Shown here piece after piece: positions 17,792 through 26,704 of a stretch of DNA of 64,000 nt. Below the pieces are notes generated by a model. That model searched no databases and had not been told where the DNA came from. It worked only from the letters and a program-made list of their open reading frames with translations. Source of the stretch: DATKWD01 sp963704815 (lineage in GTDB: Bacteria; Actinomycetota; Acidimicrobiia; Acidimicrobiales; Salinilacustritrichaceae); assembly GCA_963704815.1 (NCBI GenBank), contig CAVPHU010000005.1, forward strand, positions 558,001 through 622,000, given 5' to 3'. The translations under genes and the position numbers were made by a program. Each line of letters begins with the position of its first letter. Position 1 is the first letter of the stretch.

Positions 17792-19180
17792 TTGGAGGAC
17801 GCCCAGCACATCTGGGACGCGTGCACCGGTCTTCTCCGCGAGCAGGTTTCCGATGCCGTGTGGCTCAGCTCGTTCCTCCCCGTCCGCGCCGAGTCCTGCG
17901 CCGACGGCCGCCTGGTCCTCTCGGTCCCCAGCAGCCTCGTCCGCGACCGCATCGAGAGCCGCTACCTGCCGCTCGTCCGCACCGCACTCAGCGATTCGGG
18001 CCGGGGCGACCTCGACGTGGCCTTCGACGTGCGCACCGCCGATCCCGGTTCCACGCCCCCGATCGACCTGGTCGAACGAGAGGCGACCGGCGGGCTCACC
18101 ACCCACGACGTGGGGGAGGCCGCGCCGCTGTCCACCGACAACGGCAGCGACGGCGCGGTCCTCAACCAGCGCTACACCTTCGACGCGTTCGTCACCGGCT
18201 CGTCGAACCAGTTCGCCCACGCCGCTGCGCAGCGGGTGGCCGAGACGCCGGCCCGTTCGTACAACCCGCTGTTCATCTACGGCGACGCCGGCTTGGGCAA
18301 GACCCACCTCCTCCAGGGCATCGGCAACTACGTCCTCGAGAACTACCCCACCTACCGCGTGCGCTACGTCACGTCCGAACGCTTCGTGAACGAGTTCGTC
18401 GATTCGATCCGGCGTGGCACCAACGACGCATTCAAGCGGCGCTACCGCGACATCGACGTGCTGCTGGTCGACGACATCCAGTTCCTCGAGGGCAAGGAAC
18501 AGACGGTCGAGGAGTTCTTTCACACCTTCAACCATCTCCACCAGGCCAACCGCCAGGTCGTGCTGTCCTCGGACCGTCCACCCGACGACATCAAGAACAT
18601 CGAGGAACGGCTCCGGAGCCGCTTCAAGATGGGCCTGCTCACCGACATCAAACCGCCCGAGCTCGAGACCCGCCTGGCCATTCTGCGCAAGAAGGCCGAG
18701 GCTGAGCCGGTCGAGGTCCCGCCCGACGTCCTCGAGTACATCGCGTCCCGGATCACCGACAACATCCGCGGTCTCGAGGGTGCCCTCATCCGCGTGTCCG
18801 CGTACGCCAACCTGACCAACCAGCCCCTCGACGTCGATCGGGCCGCCCAGATCCTCTCGGACCTCATCACCGAACGGCAGCCCCGACCCATCACACCGGC
18901 CAGCATCCTCGAGGCCGCCTCCGAGATGTTCGGCCTCGGCGTCGACGAGATCATCGGCAAGAGCCGGCGGCGGCCGCTGGTGAACGCCCGCCAGATCGCC
19001 ATGTACGTCATCCGCGAGACCACCGACCTCAGCTACCCCAACATCGCTCGTGAGTTCGGCGGCCGCGATCACACCACCGTGATCCACGCCGTCGACAAGA
19101 TCGGCAACCTGATGAAGGAACGCCAGCAGATCTACGACCAGGTGACCGAGCTCAACCAGATGATCAAGCAACAACGATGA
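17792..19180 (+). CDS. dnaA: Chromosomal replication initiator DnaA
   Basis: DnaA, the AAA+ initiator that opens oriC. Domain I begins EDAQHIWDACTGLLREQVSD; the AAA+ domain has Walker A GDAGLGKTHLL and Walker B LLVDDIQFL; domain IV has the DnaA-box-binding signature GGRDHTTVIHAVDKI. The TTG at 17792 is preferred because AGGAG at 17780-17784 lies 7 nt upstream and the protein then begins like other DnaA proteins (462 residues). In-frame ATGs at 17777 and 17744 are possible, but the latter lies inside the DnaA-box hairpin. The linker domain II is short. Confidence 0.97.
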   Translation: MEDAQHIWDACTGLLREQVSDAVWLSSFLPVRAESCADGRLVLSVPSSLVRDRIESRYLPLVRTALSDSGRGDLDVAFDVRTADPGSTPPIDLVEREATGGLTTHDVGEAAPLSTDNGSDGAVLNQRYTFDAFVTGSSNQFAHAAAQRVAETPARSYNPLFIYGDAGLGKTHLLQGIGNYVLENYPTYRVRYVTSERFVNEFVDSIRRGTNDAFKRRYRDIDVLLVDDIQFLEGKEQTVEEFFHTFNHLHQANRQVVLSSDRPPDDIKNIEERLRSRFKMGLLTDIKPPELETRLAILRKKAEAEPVEVPPDVLEYIASRITDNIRGLEGALIRVSAYANLTNQPLDVDRAAQILSDLITERQPRPITPASILEAASEMFGLGVDEIIGKSRRRPLVNARQIAMYVIRETTDLSYPNIAREFGGRDHTTVIHAVDKIGNLMKERQQIYDQVTELNQMIKQQR

Positions 19181-19439
19181 GCACGACCCCGACCGCGCGC
19201 ACGTTCGGTGGACAGCGCGCCGGATCCTCTGTGAACAACCTGTGGGCACCGTGGCTCGCCTGGGGACGCGAGGCCGACCATCACCGGAAGCCGGCGAAAC
19301 CTGTGCAAACCTGGGGACAGCGGTCGGACAGAAAAACCGCCCCTGACCTGCCCCGATGTTTCGTCATCCACAATCCACAGGCCCTACTACCACTCCTATT
19401 CGGATGAATCATCTACCCCAATCGAGGAAGTGAACGATC
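19181..19439. other. oriC: Probable replication origin (oriC) between dnaA and dnaN
   Basis: This 259-bp region holds several DnaA-box-like nonamers: TGTGAACAA (19230-19238), TGTGGGCAC (19241-19249), TGGGGACAG (19312-19320), TCATCCACA (19364-19372) and CAATCCACA (19371-19379). Each differs from the consensus at one or two bases. A relatively AT-rich stretch follows (about 19385-19425) and could be the unwinding element. Position between dnaA and dnaN is the usual actinobacterial oriC location. Confidence 0.75.
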
Positions 19440-20537
19440 GTGAAGTTCCGTTGCGAGAGAGACCTGCTCGTCGATGCGCTGGCCACGGCTGGCCGCGCCG
19501 TGGCGAACCGAGGGTCGGCGTTGCCCGTTCTGTCCGGTCTGCGATTCGTGCTCGAGGGCGACGAACTGACCCTGACCGGGAGTGATCTCGAACTCACGAT
19601 CTCGGTCCGAGTGTCGGTGAGTGGATCGGTCGACGGAGAGGCGGTCGTCCCCAGCCGCCTCGCCGCCGACGTGGTCCGCGCGCTCGATCCGGGCGCGGTC
19701 GAGTTCTCGTTGCAGGACGACCAGGTCGACATCACCTCCGGTCGATCCGACTTCAGCCTCCGCACGCTCCCGGCCGACGAGTTTCCCCGACTCGCCGATC
19801 CCGACGGCGACGAGGTCCAACTCGATGCCACCGCCATCGCCGCGGCACTTCGTCAGGTCGTCCCTGCCGCGAGTGCCGACGACCACCGTCCGATCCTCAC
19901 GGGCGTGTTGCTGGCGGCCGAAGGGGCCGGGCTCCGCCTCGTGGCCACCGACAGCTACCGACTCGCGGTGCGCGATCTGCCGGGCACGTCGGTGCTCTCG
20001 GAGGGCCAGAGCGTGCTCGTCCCGTCACGTGCGCTGGCCGAGCTCGCCCGGGTCCTCGAGGACGACGAGTCCGTCACCCTCCGGTTCGGCGAGCGCGATG
20101 CGGCCTTCCGCGCCGGATCGGTCGAGTTGACCACCCGGCTGATCGAAGGCGAGTTCCCGAACTACCAGGGGCTCATCCCCTCCCATCAGCCCAACCGGCT
20201 CACCGTGGCCCGCGAAGTGCTGCTCGATGCTGTGCGACGGGTCAAGCTGCTGGCGCGTGAGAGCACGACACCGGTGCGTCTGCAGATGAGCACCGACGGG
20301 CTCGAGCTGGTCGCGGTGACCCAGGACGTGGGCGAGGCGCACGAGCAACTCGACGCGAAGTACGAGGGCACCGAGCTGACCGTTGCGTTCAACCCCGATT
20401 TCCTGTTGCAGGGCATCGAGGTCGCCGGGGGCGACGAGGTCACGCTCGAGACCGTCGACTCACTCAAGCCGGCGGTCCTCCGAGGGCTCGATGCCGAGGA
20501 GTTCCTCTACCTCCTCATGCCCGTGCGGGTTCAGTAG
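19440..20537 (+). CDS. dnaN: DNA polymerase III subunit beta (sliding clamp)
   Basis: A 365-residue beta clamp that tethers polymerase to DNA. The N-terminus MKFRCERDLLVDALATAGRA and the C-terminus YLLMPVRVQ, part of the partner-binding pocket, are typical, as is the central HRPILTGVLLAAEGAGLRLV motif. The start is GTG at 19440 with GAGGA 11 nt upstream. It is followed by recF after 9 bp. Confidence 0.97.
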   Translation: MKFRCERDLLVDALATAGRAVANRGSALPVLSGLRFVLEGDELTLTGSDLELTISVRVSVSGSVDGEAVVPSRLAADVVRALDPGAVEFSLQDDQVDITSGRSDFSLRTLPADEFPRLADPDGDEVQLDATAIAAALRQVVPAASADDHRPILTGVLLAAEGAGLRLVATDSYRLAVRDLPGTSVLSEGQSVLVPSRALAELARVLEDDESVTLRFGERDAAFRAGSVELTTRLIEGEFPNYQGLIPSHQPNRLTVAREVLLDAVRRVKLLARESTTPVRLQMSTDGLELVAVTQDVGEAHEQLDAKYEGTELTVAFNPDFLLQGIEVAGGDEVTLETVDSLKPAVLRGLDAEEFLYLLMPVRVQ

Positions 20538-20546
20538 TCACCGCCG

Positions 20547-21623
20547 GTGCAACTGCATCGTCTGCATCTCGAGGACTTCCGGAACTACCGGACTGCAGAC
20601 GGTGAGTTCGCTCCCGGGCTCACGGCGATCCTCGGGGAGAACGGGCAGGGCAAGACGAACCTGATCGAGGCGATCGCCTATCTGGCCACGCTCTCGTCGA
20701 TGCGGGGCGCGCCGAGCGACGCGCTCGTCCGGGCCGGTGCCGATCGAGCGATCATCCGGGCCACCGGCGAGCGTGACGGTCGCGACCTGCTCATCGAGGC
20801 CGAGATCGGTGGCCGACGACCGACGGTCCAGATCAACCGTCAGAGGTTGAAGCGCACCCGTGACCTGCTCGGGGCCCTGCGCGTCGTGGTGTTCAGTCCG
20901 GACGACCTGGCGCTCATCAAGGACGGGCCGTCGCACCGTCGGGCGTACCTCGACGACGTGTTGGTCGCCGTGCACACCAAGTACGACGCCCGCCGCAGTG
21001 AGGTCGACAAGATCCTCCGCCAACGCAATGCGCTGCTCCGACAGGCCTCGGGGCGCCTCGACGCCGACACGGCGCTCACCCTCGACGTCTGGGACGACCG
21101 GTTCGCCACCGCCGGCGAGGCCCTGGTCTCGGCCCGGGTCAACCTCCTCGACCGACTCCGGCCGCTGTTGTCGGTCGCGTACGACGAGGTGGCGTCCGAA
21201 CCGGCCCACGTGACCGTCGACTACGTCGCCGACTGGCGAGAAGGTGGCCTCGCCGCGGCCCTCGAGGCGTCGCGTACCGTCGACCTCCGCCGGGGGGTCA
21301 CCACCGTGGGCCCCCATCGTGACGATCTCGCCATCGCCATCGGCGACCTGGCCTCGCGCACCCATGCGTCGCAGGGCGAACAACGGTCGCTGGCGCTCGC
21401 GCTGCGCCTGGCGGCCCACCGGGTGATCACCGAGGTCACCGAGTCCGCGCCGCTGCTCCTGCTCGACGATGTGTTCTCCGAGCTCGACCCGGTCCGATCG
21501 GGCGCGTTGCTCGAGCACCTTCCGGCGGATGCCCAGACGGTGTTGACGAGTGCCTCCGGTCTGCCCGAGGGTGCGGACCCCGACCGCATCATCGAGGTCA
21601 CGTCGGGCACACTCGCAGGATGA
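20547..21623 (+). CDS. recF: DNA replication and repair protein RecF
   Basis: A 358-residue SMC-like ATPase that helps load RecA at gaps. It shows Walker A GENGQGKTNLIEAI, the signature SQGEQRSLALALRLA and Walker B LLLLDDVFSELD. The conserved N-terminal LHLEDFRNY is intact. The start is GTG and its stop overlaps the next gene as ATGA. Confidence 0.96.
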   Translation: MQLHRLHLEDFRNYRTADGEFAPGLTAILGENGQGKTNLIEAIAYLATLSSMRGAPSDALVRAGADRAIIRATGERDGRDLLIEAEIGGRRPTVQINRQRLKRTRDLLGALRVVVFSPDDLALIKDGPSHRRAYLDDVLVAVHTKYDARRSEVDKILRQRNALLRQASGRLDADTALTLDVWDDRFATAGEALVSARVNLLDRLRPLLSVAYDEVASEPAHVTVDYVADWREGGLAAALEASRTVDLRRGVTTVGPHRDDLAIAIGDLASRTHASQGEQRSLALALRLAAHRVITEVTESAPLLLLDDVFSELDPVRSGALLEHLPADAQTVLTSASGLPEGADPDRIIEVTSGTLAG

Positions 21624-21922
21624 GCGACGTCGGTCCGCGCCGGATGGGCGACCATCTCGACCGGGTGTTGCGTGGCCTCGGGGCACCCGACGTCGACACG
21701 ATCGAGATCGTGTTCGACCGGTGGGAGACCGTGGTGGGTGCCACCCTCGCCGAGCGCAGTCGGCCGGCGGCGATCGACGGCGCCGAGTTGGTCATCGCCG
21801 TCGACGAGCCCGCCATGGCGAGTCACCTCGGCTACCTCGAATCGAACCTGATCGAGCGACTCGACTCGCTCCTCGGACCCGGTCGGGTGAGCTCGATCCG
21901 GGTTCGCGTCGAGCGCCGTTGA
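21620..21922 (+). CDS. DUF721 (DciA-like) protein
   Basis: A 100-residue DUF721 protein. The conserved part is WETVVGATLAERSRPAAIDG followed by LVIAVDEPAMASHL. DUF721 includes DciA, a loader or activator of the replicative helicase in bacteria lacking DnaC, and this gene lies between recF and gyrB exactly as in mycobacteria (Rv0004). The ATGA overlap with recF suggests coupling. It is shorter than the mycobacterial form, mostly at the N-terminus. Confidence 0.88.
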   Translation: MSDVGPRRMGDHLDRVLRGLGAPDVDTIEIVFDRWETVVGATLAERSRPAAIDGAELVIAVDEPAMASHLGYLESNLIERLDSLLGPGRVSSIRVRVERR

Positions 21923-21925
21923 ACC

Positions 21926-21940
21926 GGCCCGTTCCGGGCC
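21926..21940 (+). terminator. GC hairpin after the DUF721 gene
   Basis: GGCCCG-TTC-CGGGCC directly after the stop, 58 bp upstream of the gyrB -10 box. There is no U-tract, so termination is only suggested. Confidence 0.4.
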
Positions 21941-21997
21941 CCACCAGCGCCGAAAGAACCCGACCCGCCGATGGCCGGAACCCCGGCTGGTTCGGAC

Positions 21998-22003
21998 TAC
22001 AAT
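21998..22003 (+). promoter_or_regulatory. gyrB promoter -10 box
   Basis: TACAAT is the best -10 hexamer in the 232-bp gap before gyrB and predicts transcription from about 22010, leaving a leader of about 145 nt. Confidence 0.6.
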
Positions 22004-22012
22004 GACGCCGTT

Positions 22013-22141
22013 GTGATTCGCGAGATCACCCCGACGGTCGGGGCGGAACAACCCCTGGTCAGCGGCTCGCACCGACAGCACTCGCCCCGCGTGGGGACCG
22101 CGTGGAACGCACGTTCCGCGTGCCGGGAGCACATCAGATGA
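22013..22141 (+). CDS. Possible 42-residue upstream ORF in the gyrB leader
   Basis: A GTG lies 3 nt after the predicted transcription start and opens 42 codons without a stop, beginning MIREITPTVGAEQPLV. The TGA at 22139-22141 touches the gyrB ribosome site (AAGAGG, 22141-22146). The leader also contains a GGAAC/GTTCC hairpin near 22112-22125. It could be a leader peptide coupling gyrB translation, but no homology is visible and the frame may be chance in GC-rich DNA. Confidence 0.3.
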   Translation: MIREITPTVGAEQPLVSGSHRQHSPRVGTAWNARSACREHIR

Positions 22142-22154
22142 AGAGGTCGCACTC

Positions 22155-24095
22155 ATGACCGCAACCACCTCCTACAGCGCCAAGGACATTCAGGTCCTCG
22201 AAGGCCTCGATCCGGTCCGCAAACGGCCCGGGATGTACATCGGTTCGACCGGGATCAGCGGGCTGCACCACCTGGTCTGGGAGGTCGTCGACAACGCGGT
22301 CGACGAAGCCATGGCGGGCCACTGCGACCGCATCGACGTCACGCTCCTCGCCGATGGTGGGTGCGAGGTCACCGACAACGGCCGTGGCATCCCGGTCGAC
22401 AAGAACCCGAGCGGCGCGCACAAGGGCAAGTCGGCGGCCGAGGTCGTGCTCACCGTGCTGCACGCCGGCGGCAAGTTCGGCGAGGGCGACGGCTACAAGG
22501 TGTCCGGCGGCCTCCACGGGGTCGGCGTGTCGGTCGTCAATGCACTCTCGAGCCGGCTCGAGCTCGTGATCGACTCGAGCAACGACGGCAAGCGCTACGA
22601 GATGTCGTTCAAGAACGGCGGCAAGATGGACAAGAAGCTCAAGTCCGTCGGGTCGGCGCCGCGCCAGCGCACCGGCACCACCGTGCGGTTCTGGCCCGAC
22701 GAGACGGTGTTCACCGAGACCACCCGGTTCCGGGCCCAGACGATGCTCGAACGCCTCCAGCGCATGGCGTTCCTCAACGCCGGTCTCGAGATCCGCTTCC
22801 GCGACGAGCGCCCCGAGGCAACCGTCGAGCCGACGACGTTCAAGTACAACGGCGGCATCGTCGACTTCGTCAAACACCTGAACGCGTCGAAGGAAGCGCT
22901 GTTCTCCAAGGTGGGGTCCTATGCGAAGAGCGAGGACGACCAGGAGGTCGAGATCGCCTTCCAGTGGAACTCGGGCTTCAACAACGACGGCATCCACAGC
23001 TTCGCCAACGGCATTTCGACCACCGAGGGCGGGATGCACGAGGAGGGCTTCAAGAAGGGGCTCACCAACGTCGTCAAGCGCTACGCCAAGGAGAAGGACC
23101 TCCTCAAGGGCCAGGACGACATCCAGGGCGAGGACATCCGCGAGGGGCTCACCACCATCATCAGCGTTCGCCTCCGCGAGCCCCAGTTCGAAGGCCAGAC
23201 CAAGTCCAAGCTCGGCAACCCGCCGATTCGATCGCTGGTCGAGCGGGCCACCAACGATCTGTTGGCGGCCTGGTTCGAGGAGAACCCGACCGAGGCCAAC
23301 AAGGCGGTCAAGAAGGCCATCGCAGCCGGCCGGGCCCGGGTCGCCGCCCAGGAGGCCCGCAAGGCGACGCGACGCAAGTCGGCGCTCGAGGGCGCCGGCA
23401 TGCCCGAGAAGCTTCGCGACTGCTCGAGCCGGAACAGCGACGAGACCGAGCTGTTCATCGTCGAGGGCGACTCCGCCGGCGGGCCGGCCACCCAGGCGCG
23501 CGACCCGCGCATCCAGGCCGTGCTCCCCATCCGCGGCAAGATCCTCAACGTCGAACGGGCCCGTATCGACAAGATGCTCAAGAACAACGAGATCCAGGCC
23601 CTGATCTCCGCCATCGGCGCCGGCCTCGGTGAGGAGTTCGATCCGGAGAAGGTCCGCTACGACAAGGTGATCATCCTGTGTGACGCCGATGTCGACGGCA
23701 GTCACATCCGCACCCTCCTGCTCACGTTCTTCTTCCGCCAGATGAAGCCGCTCGTCGAGCTCGGCCACGTCTACATCGCGCAGCCGCCGCTCTATTCGAC
23801 GGTGGTCGGCAAGGAGAAGATCTACCTCAAGGACGACGTCGCCAAGGACGCGTTCCTCGCCGAGCACCCGAACCACAAGAAGGAGTTCCAGCGACTCAAG
23901 GGGCTCGGCGAGATGGACTTCGACGAGCTCGGCGAGACGACGATGGAGCTCGACAAACGGACCCTGCTCAAGGTGTCGGTCGAAGAGGCCGCCATCGCCG
24001 ACGAGGTCGTGTCGGTCCTGATGGGCGACGACGTCCCGAGCCGCAAGAGCTTCATCCAGACCAACGCCAAAGACGTCCGCTTCCTGGACATCTAG
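22155..24095 (+). CDS. gyrB: DNA gyrase subunit B
   Basis: A 646-residue GyrB, the ATPase subunit that powers negative supercoiling. It has the GHKL ATPase motifs (EVVDNAVDEAMAG, DNGRGIPVD, GGLHGVGVSVVNALS) and the Toprim domain (EGDSAGG, LCDADVDGSHIRTLLLTFF). The ATG at 22155 follows AAGAGG by 8 nt. Length is normal for actinobacteria. Confidence 0.98.
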   Translation: MTATTSYSAKDIQVLEGLDPVRKRPGMYIGSTGISGLHHLVWEVVDNAVDEAMAGHCDRIDVTLLADGGCEVTDNGRGIPVDKNPSGAHKGKSAAEVVLTVLHAGGKFGEGDGYKVSGGLHGVGVSVVNALSSRLELVIDSSNDGKRYEMSFKNGGKMDKKLKSVGSAPRQRTGTTVRFWPDETVFTETTRFRAQTMLERLQRMAFLNAGLEIRFRDERPEATVEPTTFKYNGGIVDFVKHLNASKEALFSKVGSYAKSEDDQEVEIAFQWNSGFNNDGIHSFANGISTTEGGMHEEGFKKGLTNVVKRYAKEKDLLKGQDDIQGEDIREGLTTIISVRLREPQFEGQTKSKLGNPPIRSLVERATNDLLAAWFEENPTEANKAVKKAIAAGRARVAAQEARKATRRKSALEGAGMPEKLRDCSSRNSDETELFIVEGDSAGGPATQARDPRIQAVLPIRGKILNVERARIDKMLKNNEIQALISAIGAGLGEEFDPEKVRYDKVIILCDADVDGSHIRTLLLTFFFRQMKPLVELGHVYIAQPPLYSTVVGKEKIYLKDDVAKDAFLAEHPNHKKEFQRLKGLGEMDFDELGETTMELDKRTLLKVSVEEAAIADEVVSVLMGDDVPSRKSFIQTNAKDVRFLDI

Positions 24096-24104
24096 GAGAT
24101 CACG

Positions 24105-24188
24105 ATGAAAGACACAACGCGACACGAGTCCGACGAGGCACGAAGAGGACGGCCAGTTGCGGCCTCCGTGGCCGGGGAACGGAAATGA
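24105..24188 (+). CDS. Candidate 27-residue small protein bridging gyrB and gyrA
   Basis: An ATG at 24105 has a good ribosome site (AGGAG at 24094-24098, overlapping the gyrB stop). It opens 27 codons (beginning MKDTTRHESDEARRGRP, basic and polar) whose TGA overlaps the gyrA ATG as ATGA. It fills nearly the whole 89-bp gap. gyrA itself has only a weak site, so this frame probably carries ribosomes to gyrA. No homologue is recognised. Confidence 0.5.
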   Translation: MKDTTRHESDEARRGRPVAASVAGERK

Positions 24189-26638
24189 GCGGCAACGGCG
24201 ACGACGACGGCGGCCGGGTCGGCGTCGAGGACATCGAGATCCAGGAGGAGATGGAACGCTCCTTCCTCGAGTACGCGATGTCGGTCATCGTCTCGCGGGC
24301 GCTGCCCGATGCCAAGGACGGCCTCAAGCCGGTGCACCGCCGGATCCTGTGGGGCATGCACACCTTGGGCGCCCGCCCCGACCGGCCGACCATGAAGTGC
24401 GCCCGGGTGACCGGCGAGGTGATGGGCAAGTACCACCCGCATGGCGACGGTGCGATCTACGACGCCTTGGTCCGGCTCGGTCAGGACTTCTCGCTCAATC
24501 ATCCGCTCGTGCACCCGAAGGGCAACTTCGGCACCCCCGACGATCCGCCGGCCGCCGCTCGCTACACCGAGTGCCGCCTGTCGGAGATCTCGATGCGGAT
24601 GCTCGAGGGGATCGACGAGGACACCGTCGACCTCGTCGACAACTACTCGGGCGACGAGTCCGAGCCGCTCGCGCTGCCGAGCCGGTTCCCCAACCTGCTC
24701 GTCAACGGCGGCCAGGGCATCGCGGTGGGCATGGCCACCAACATCCCGCCCCACAACCTCACCGAGGTCATCAATGCCACGCTCCACCTGATCGATCATC
24801 CCGATGCCACCGCCGATGACCTCATGGAGTTCATCAAGGGTCCCGATTTCCCGACGGGCGGTCAGATCATGGGCCGTCAGGGGATCATGGACGCCTACCG
24901 AACCGGCAAGGGCTCCATCAAGATCCGGGGTGTCGCCGAGATCGTCGAAGGTGCGCGCAACGACTGGATCGAGATCACCGAGCTGCCCTACCAGGTGGGG
25001 CCGGCGCAGGTGCTCACCAAGATCAGCGAGCTCGTGAACAACAAGGAGATCGACGGGATCGCCGACCTCAACGACGAGTCGTCGGGCGGCAAGGTCAAGC
25101 TGATGGTGAAGCTCAAGCGCGACGCGCCGGGTCTCGTCGTGCTGAACAACCTCTACAAGCGCACGCCCCTGCAGGCCAGCTTCTCGATGAACATGGTGGC
25201 GCTCGACGACGGCGTGCCCCGCCTGCTCAACCTCGTCGACGCCCTGACCTGCTACGTCGCCCACCAGGTCGAGGTCATCCGGCGCCGGTCGCAGAACCGG
25301 CTCGACAAGGCCCAGGCTCGGGCCCACATCGTGGAAGGCCTCATCAAGGCCCTCGACCTCATCGATGCCATCGTCGCCGCCATCCGGGCCAGCGCCGACA
25401 AGGGCGAGGCCCGCACCGCGCTCATGGCCGAGCCGTTCGAGTTCAGCGAGGTGCAGGCCGAGCACATCCTCGACATGCAGCTGTCCCGGCTCACCCGCCT
25501 CGGCCGCGAGAACCTCGAGACCGAGATGGCCGAGCTTCGCCAGACCATCACCGAGCTCGAGGCGATCCTCGCCGACGAGGGCAAGCTCCGCGAGGTCATC
25601 AAGACCGAGATGACCGAGATCCGCGACGAGTTCGGCAAGGACCGCAACTCGCCCATCACGCTCGACCCCGGCGAGATCGACATCGAGGATCTCATCGACG
25701 ACGAGGACCTCGTCGTCACCCTTTCGCAGAAGGGCTACATCAAGACCGTCGCCGCCGACGCCTTCAAGACCCAGGGGCGCGGCGGTCGCGGGGTGGCCGG
25801 CGCCAAGCTCCGCGACGAGGACTACGTCACCAACATCCTCACCACGACCGCGCACGCGTACCTGCTGTTCTTCTCGAACAAGGGCCGCGTCTACCGCCTC
25901 AAGGCGCACGAGATCCCGATGAAGGACCGCACGGCCCGCGGCACCGCGATCGTCAACCTGCTCCAGTTGCAGCCCGACGAGAAGGTCAAGACCATCATCG
26001 ACACCCGCGACTACGAGACCAACCGGTTCCTCTTCTTCGCCACCAAGTTCGGACAGGTCAAGAAGACCAAGTTCACCGAATACGACAGCTCGCTTCGCAC
26101 CGGCATCATCGCCATCAACCTCAAGGAAGGCGACGAGTTGGTCAAGGTCATGCCGACCAACGGCGAGGACGACATCTTCATGGTCGCCCGCTCGGGCATG
26201 ACCATCCGGTTCGCCGAGGACGACGTCCGCTCGATGGGTCGGGCCGCCGCCGGCGTGCGTGGCATGAAGATGAAGGGCGACGACGAGGTCGTGAGCTGCG
26301 ACGTCGCTCGCGACGACGTCGCCATCCTGATCGTCACCGACAGCGGCTACGGCAAGCGCACCCAGCTCGACAGGTTCAACCGCCAGGGACGCGGCGGTCA
26401 GGGTGTGATCGGTATCAAGCTGACCGCCAAGAAGGGCCATGTCGTCTCGGCGTTCATGGTCGGCCTCGACGACGAGATCTTCGTCATCGGCACGGGGGGT
26501 GTCGTCATCCGCATGGGTGTCCGCGACATCTCGAGCCAGGGCCGCACCGCCACGGGCGTCCGCGTGATGAACCTCGACGACGGCCAGAACGTCGCCGCGG
26601 TCGCACCGGTGCTCGCCCCCGACGACGAAGCGGGCTGA
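24185..26638 (+). CDS. gyrA: DNA gyrase subunit A
   Basis: An 817-residue GyrA, the DNA cleavage-rejoining subunit. The catalytic tyrosine lies in AARYTECRLS (about residue 122), the quinolone-determining region GKYHPHGDGAIYD precedes it, and the C-terminal pinwheel domain carries the GyrA box QGRGGRGV. The ATG overlaps a candidate small ORF. No intein is present. Confidence 0.98.
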   Translation: MSGNGDDDGGRVGVEDIEIQEEMERSFLEYAMSVIVSRALPDAKDGLKPVHRRILWGMHTLGARPDRPTMKCARVTGEVMGKYHPHGDGAIYDALVRLGQDFSLNHPLVHPKGNFGTPDDPPAAARYTECRLSEISMRMLEGIDEDTVDLVDNYSGDESEPLALPSRFPNLLVNGGQGIAVGMATNIPPHNLTEVINATLHLIDHPDATADDLMEFIKGPDFPTGGQIMGRQGIMDAYRTGKGSIKIRGVAEIVEGARNDWIEITELPYQVGPAQVLTKISELVNNKEIDGIADLNDESSGGKVKLMVKLKRDAPGLVVLNNLYKRTPLQASFSMNMVALDDGVPRLLNLVDALTCYVAHQVEVIRRRSQNRLDKAQARAHIVEGLIKALDLIDAIVAAIRASADKGEARTALMAEPFEFSEVQAEHILDMQLSRLTRLGRENLETEMAELRQTITELEAILADEGKLREVIKTEMTEIRDEFGKDRNSPITLDPGEIDIEDLIDDEDLVVTLSQKGYIKTVAADAFKTQGRGGRGVAGAKLRDEDYVTNILTTTAHAYLLFFSNKGRVYRLKAHEIPMKDRTARGTAIVNLLQLQPDEKVKTIIDTRDYETNRFLFFATKFGQVKKTKFTEYDSSLRTGIIAINLKEGDELVKVMPTNGEDDIFMVARSGMTIRFAEDDVRSMGRAAAGVRGMKMKGDDEVVSCDVARDDVAILIVTDSGYGKRTQLDRFNRQGRGGQGVIGIKLTAKKGHVVSAFMVGLDDEIFVIGTGGVVIRMGVRDISSQGRTATGVRVMNLDDGQNVAAVAPVLAPDDEAG

Positions 26639-26646
26639 TCCACCCA

Positions 26647-26660
26647 GCGGCGAACGCCGC
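26647..26660 (+). terminator. Hairpin after gyrA
   Basis: GCGGCG-AA-CGCCGC begins 8 nt after the gyrA stop. The loop is very short and there is no U-tract, so this is a weak terminator candidate. Confidence 0.25.
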
Positions 26661-26704
26661 CACCGACTTCCCCCAGCAACCACCGGTCGCCCAGGAGCCG
26701 CCGG

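Noticed and set aside
22134..24125. 663-residue open frame antisense to gyrB
   Set aside because: Composition follows third-position GC of gyrB; no domain pattern or ribosome site.
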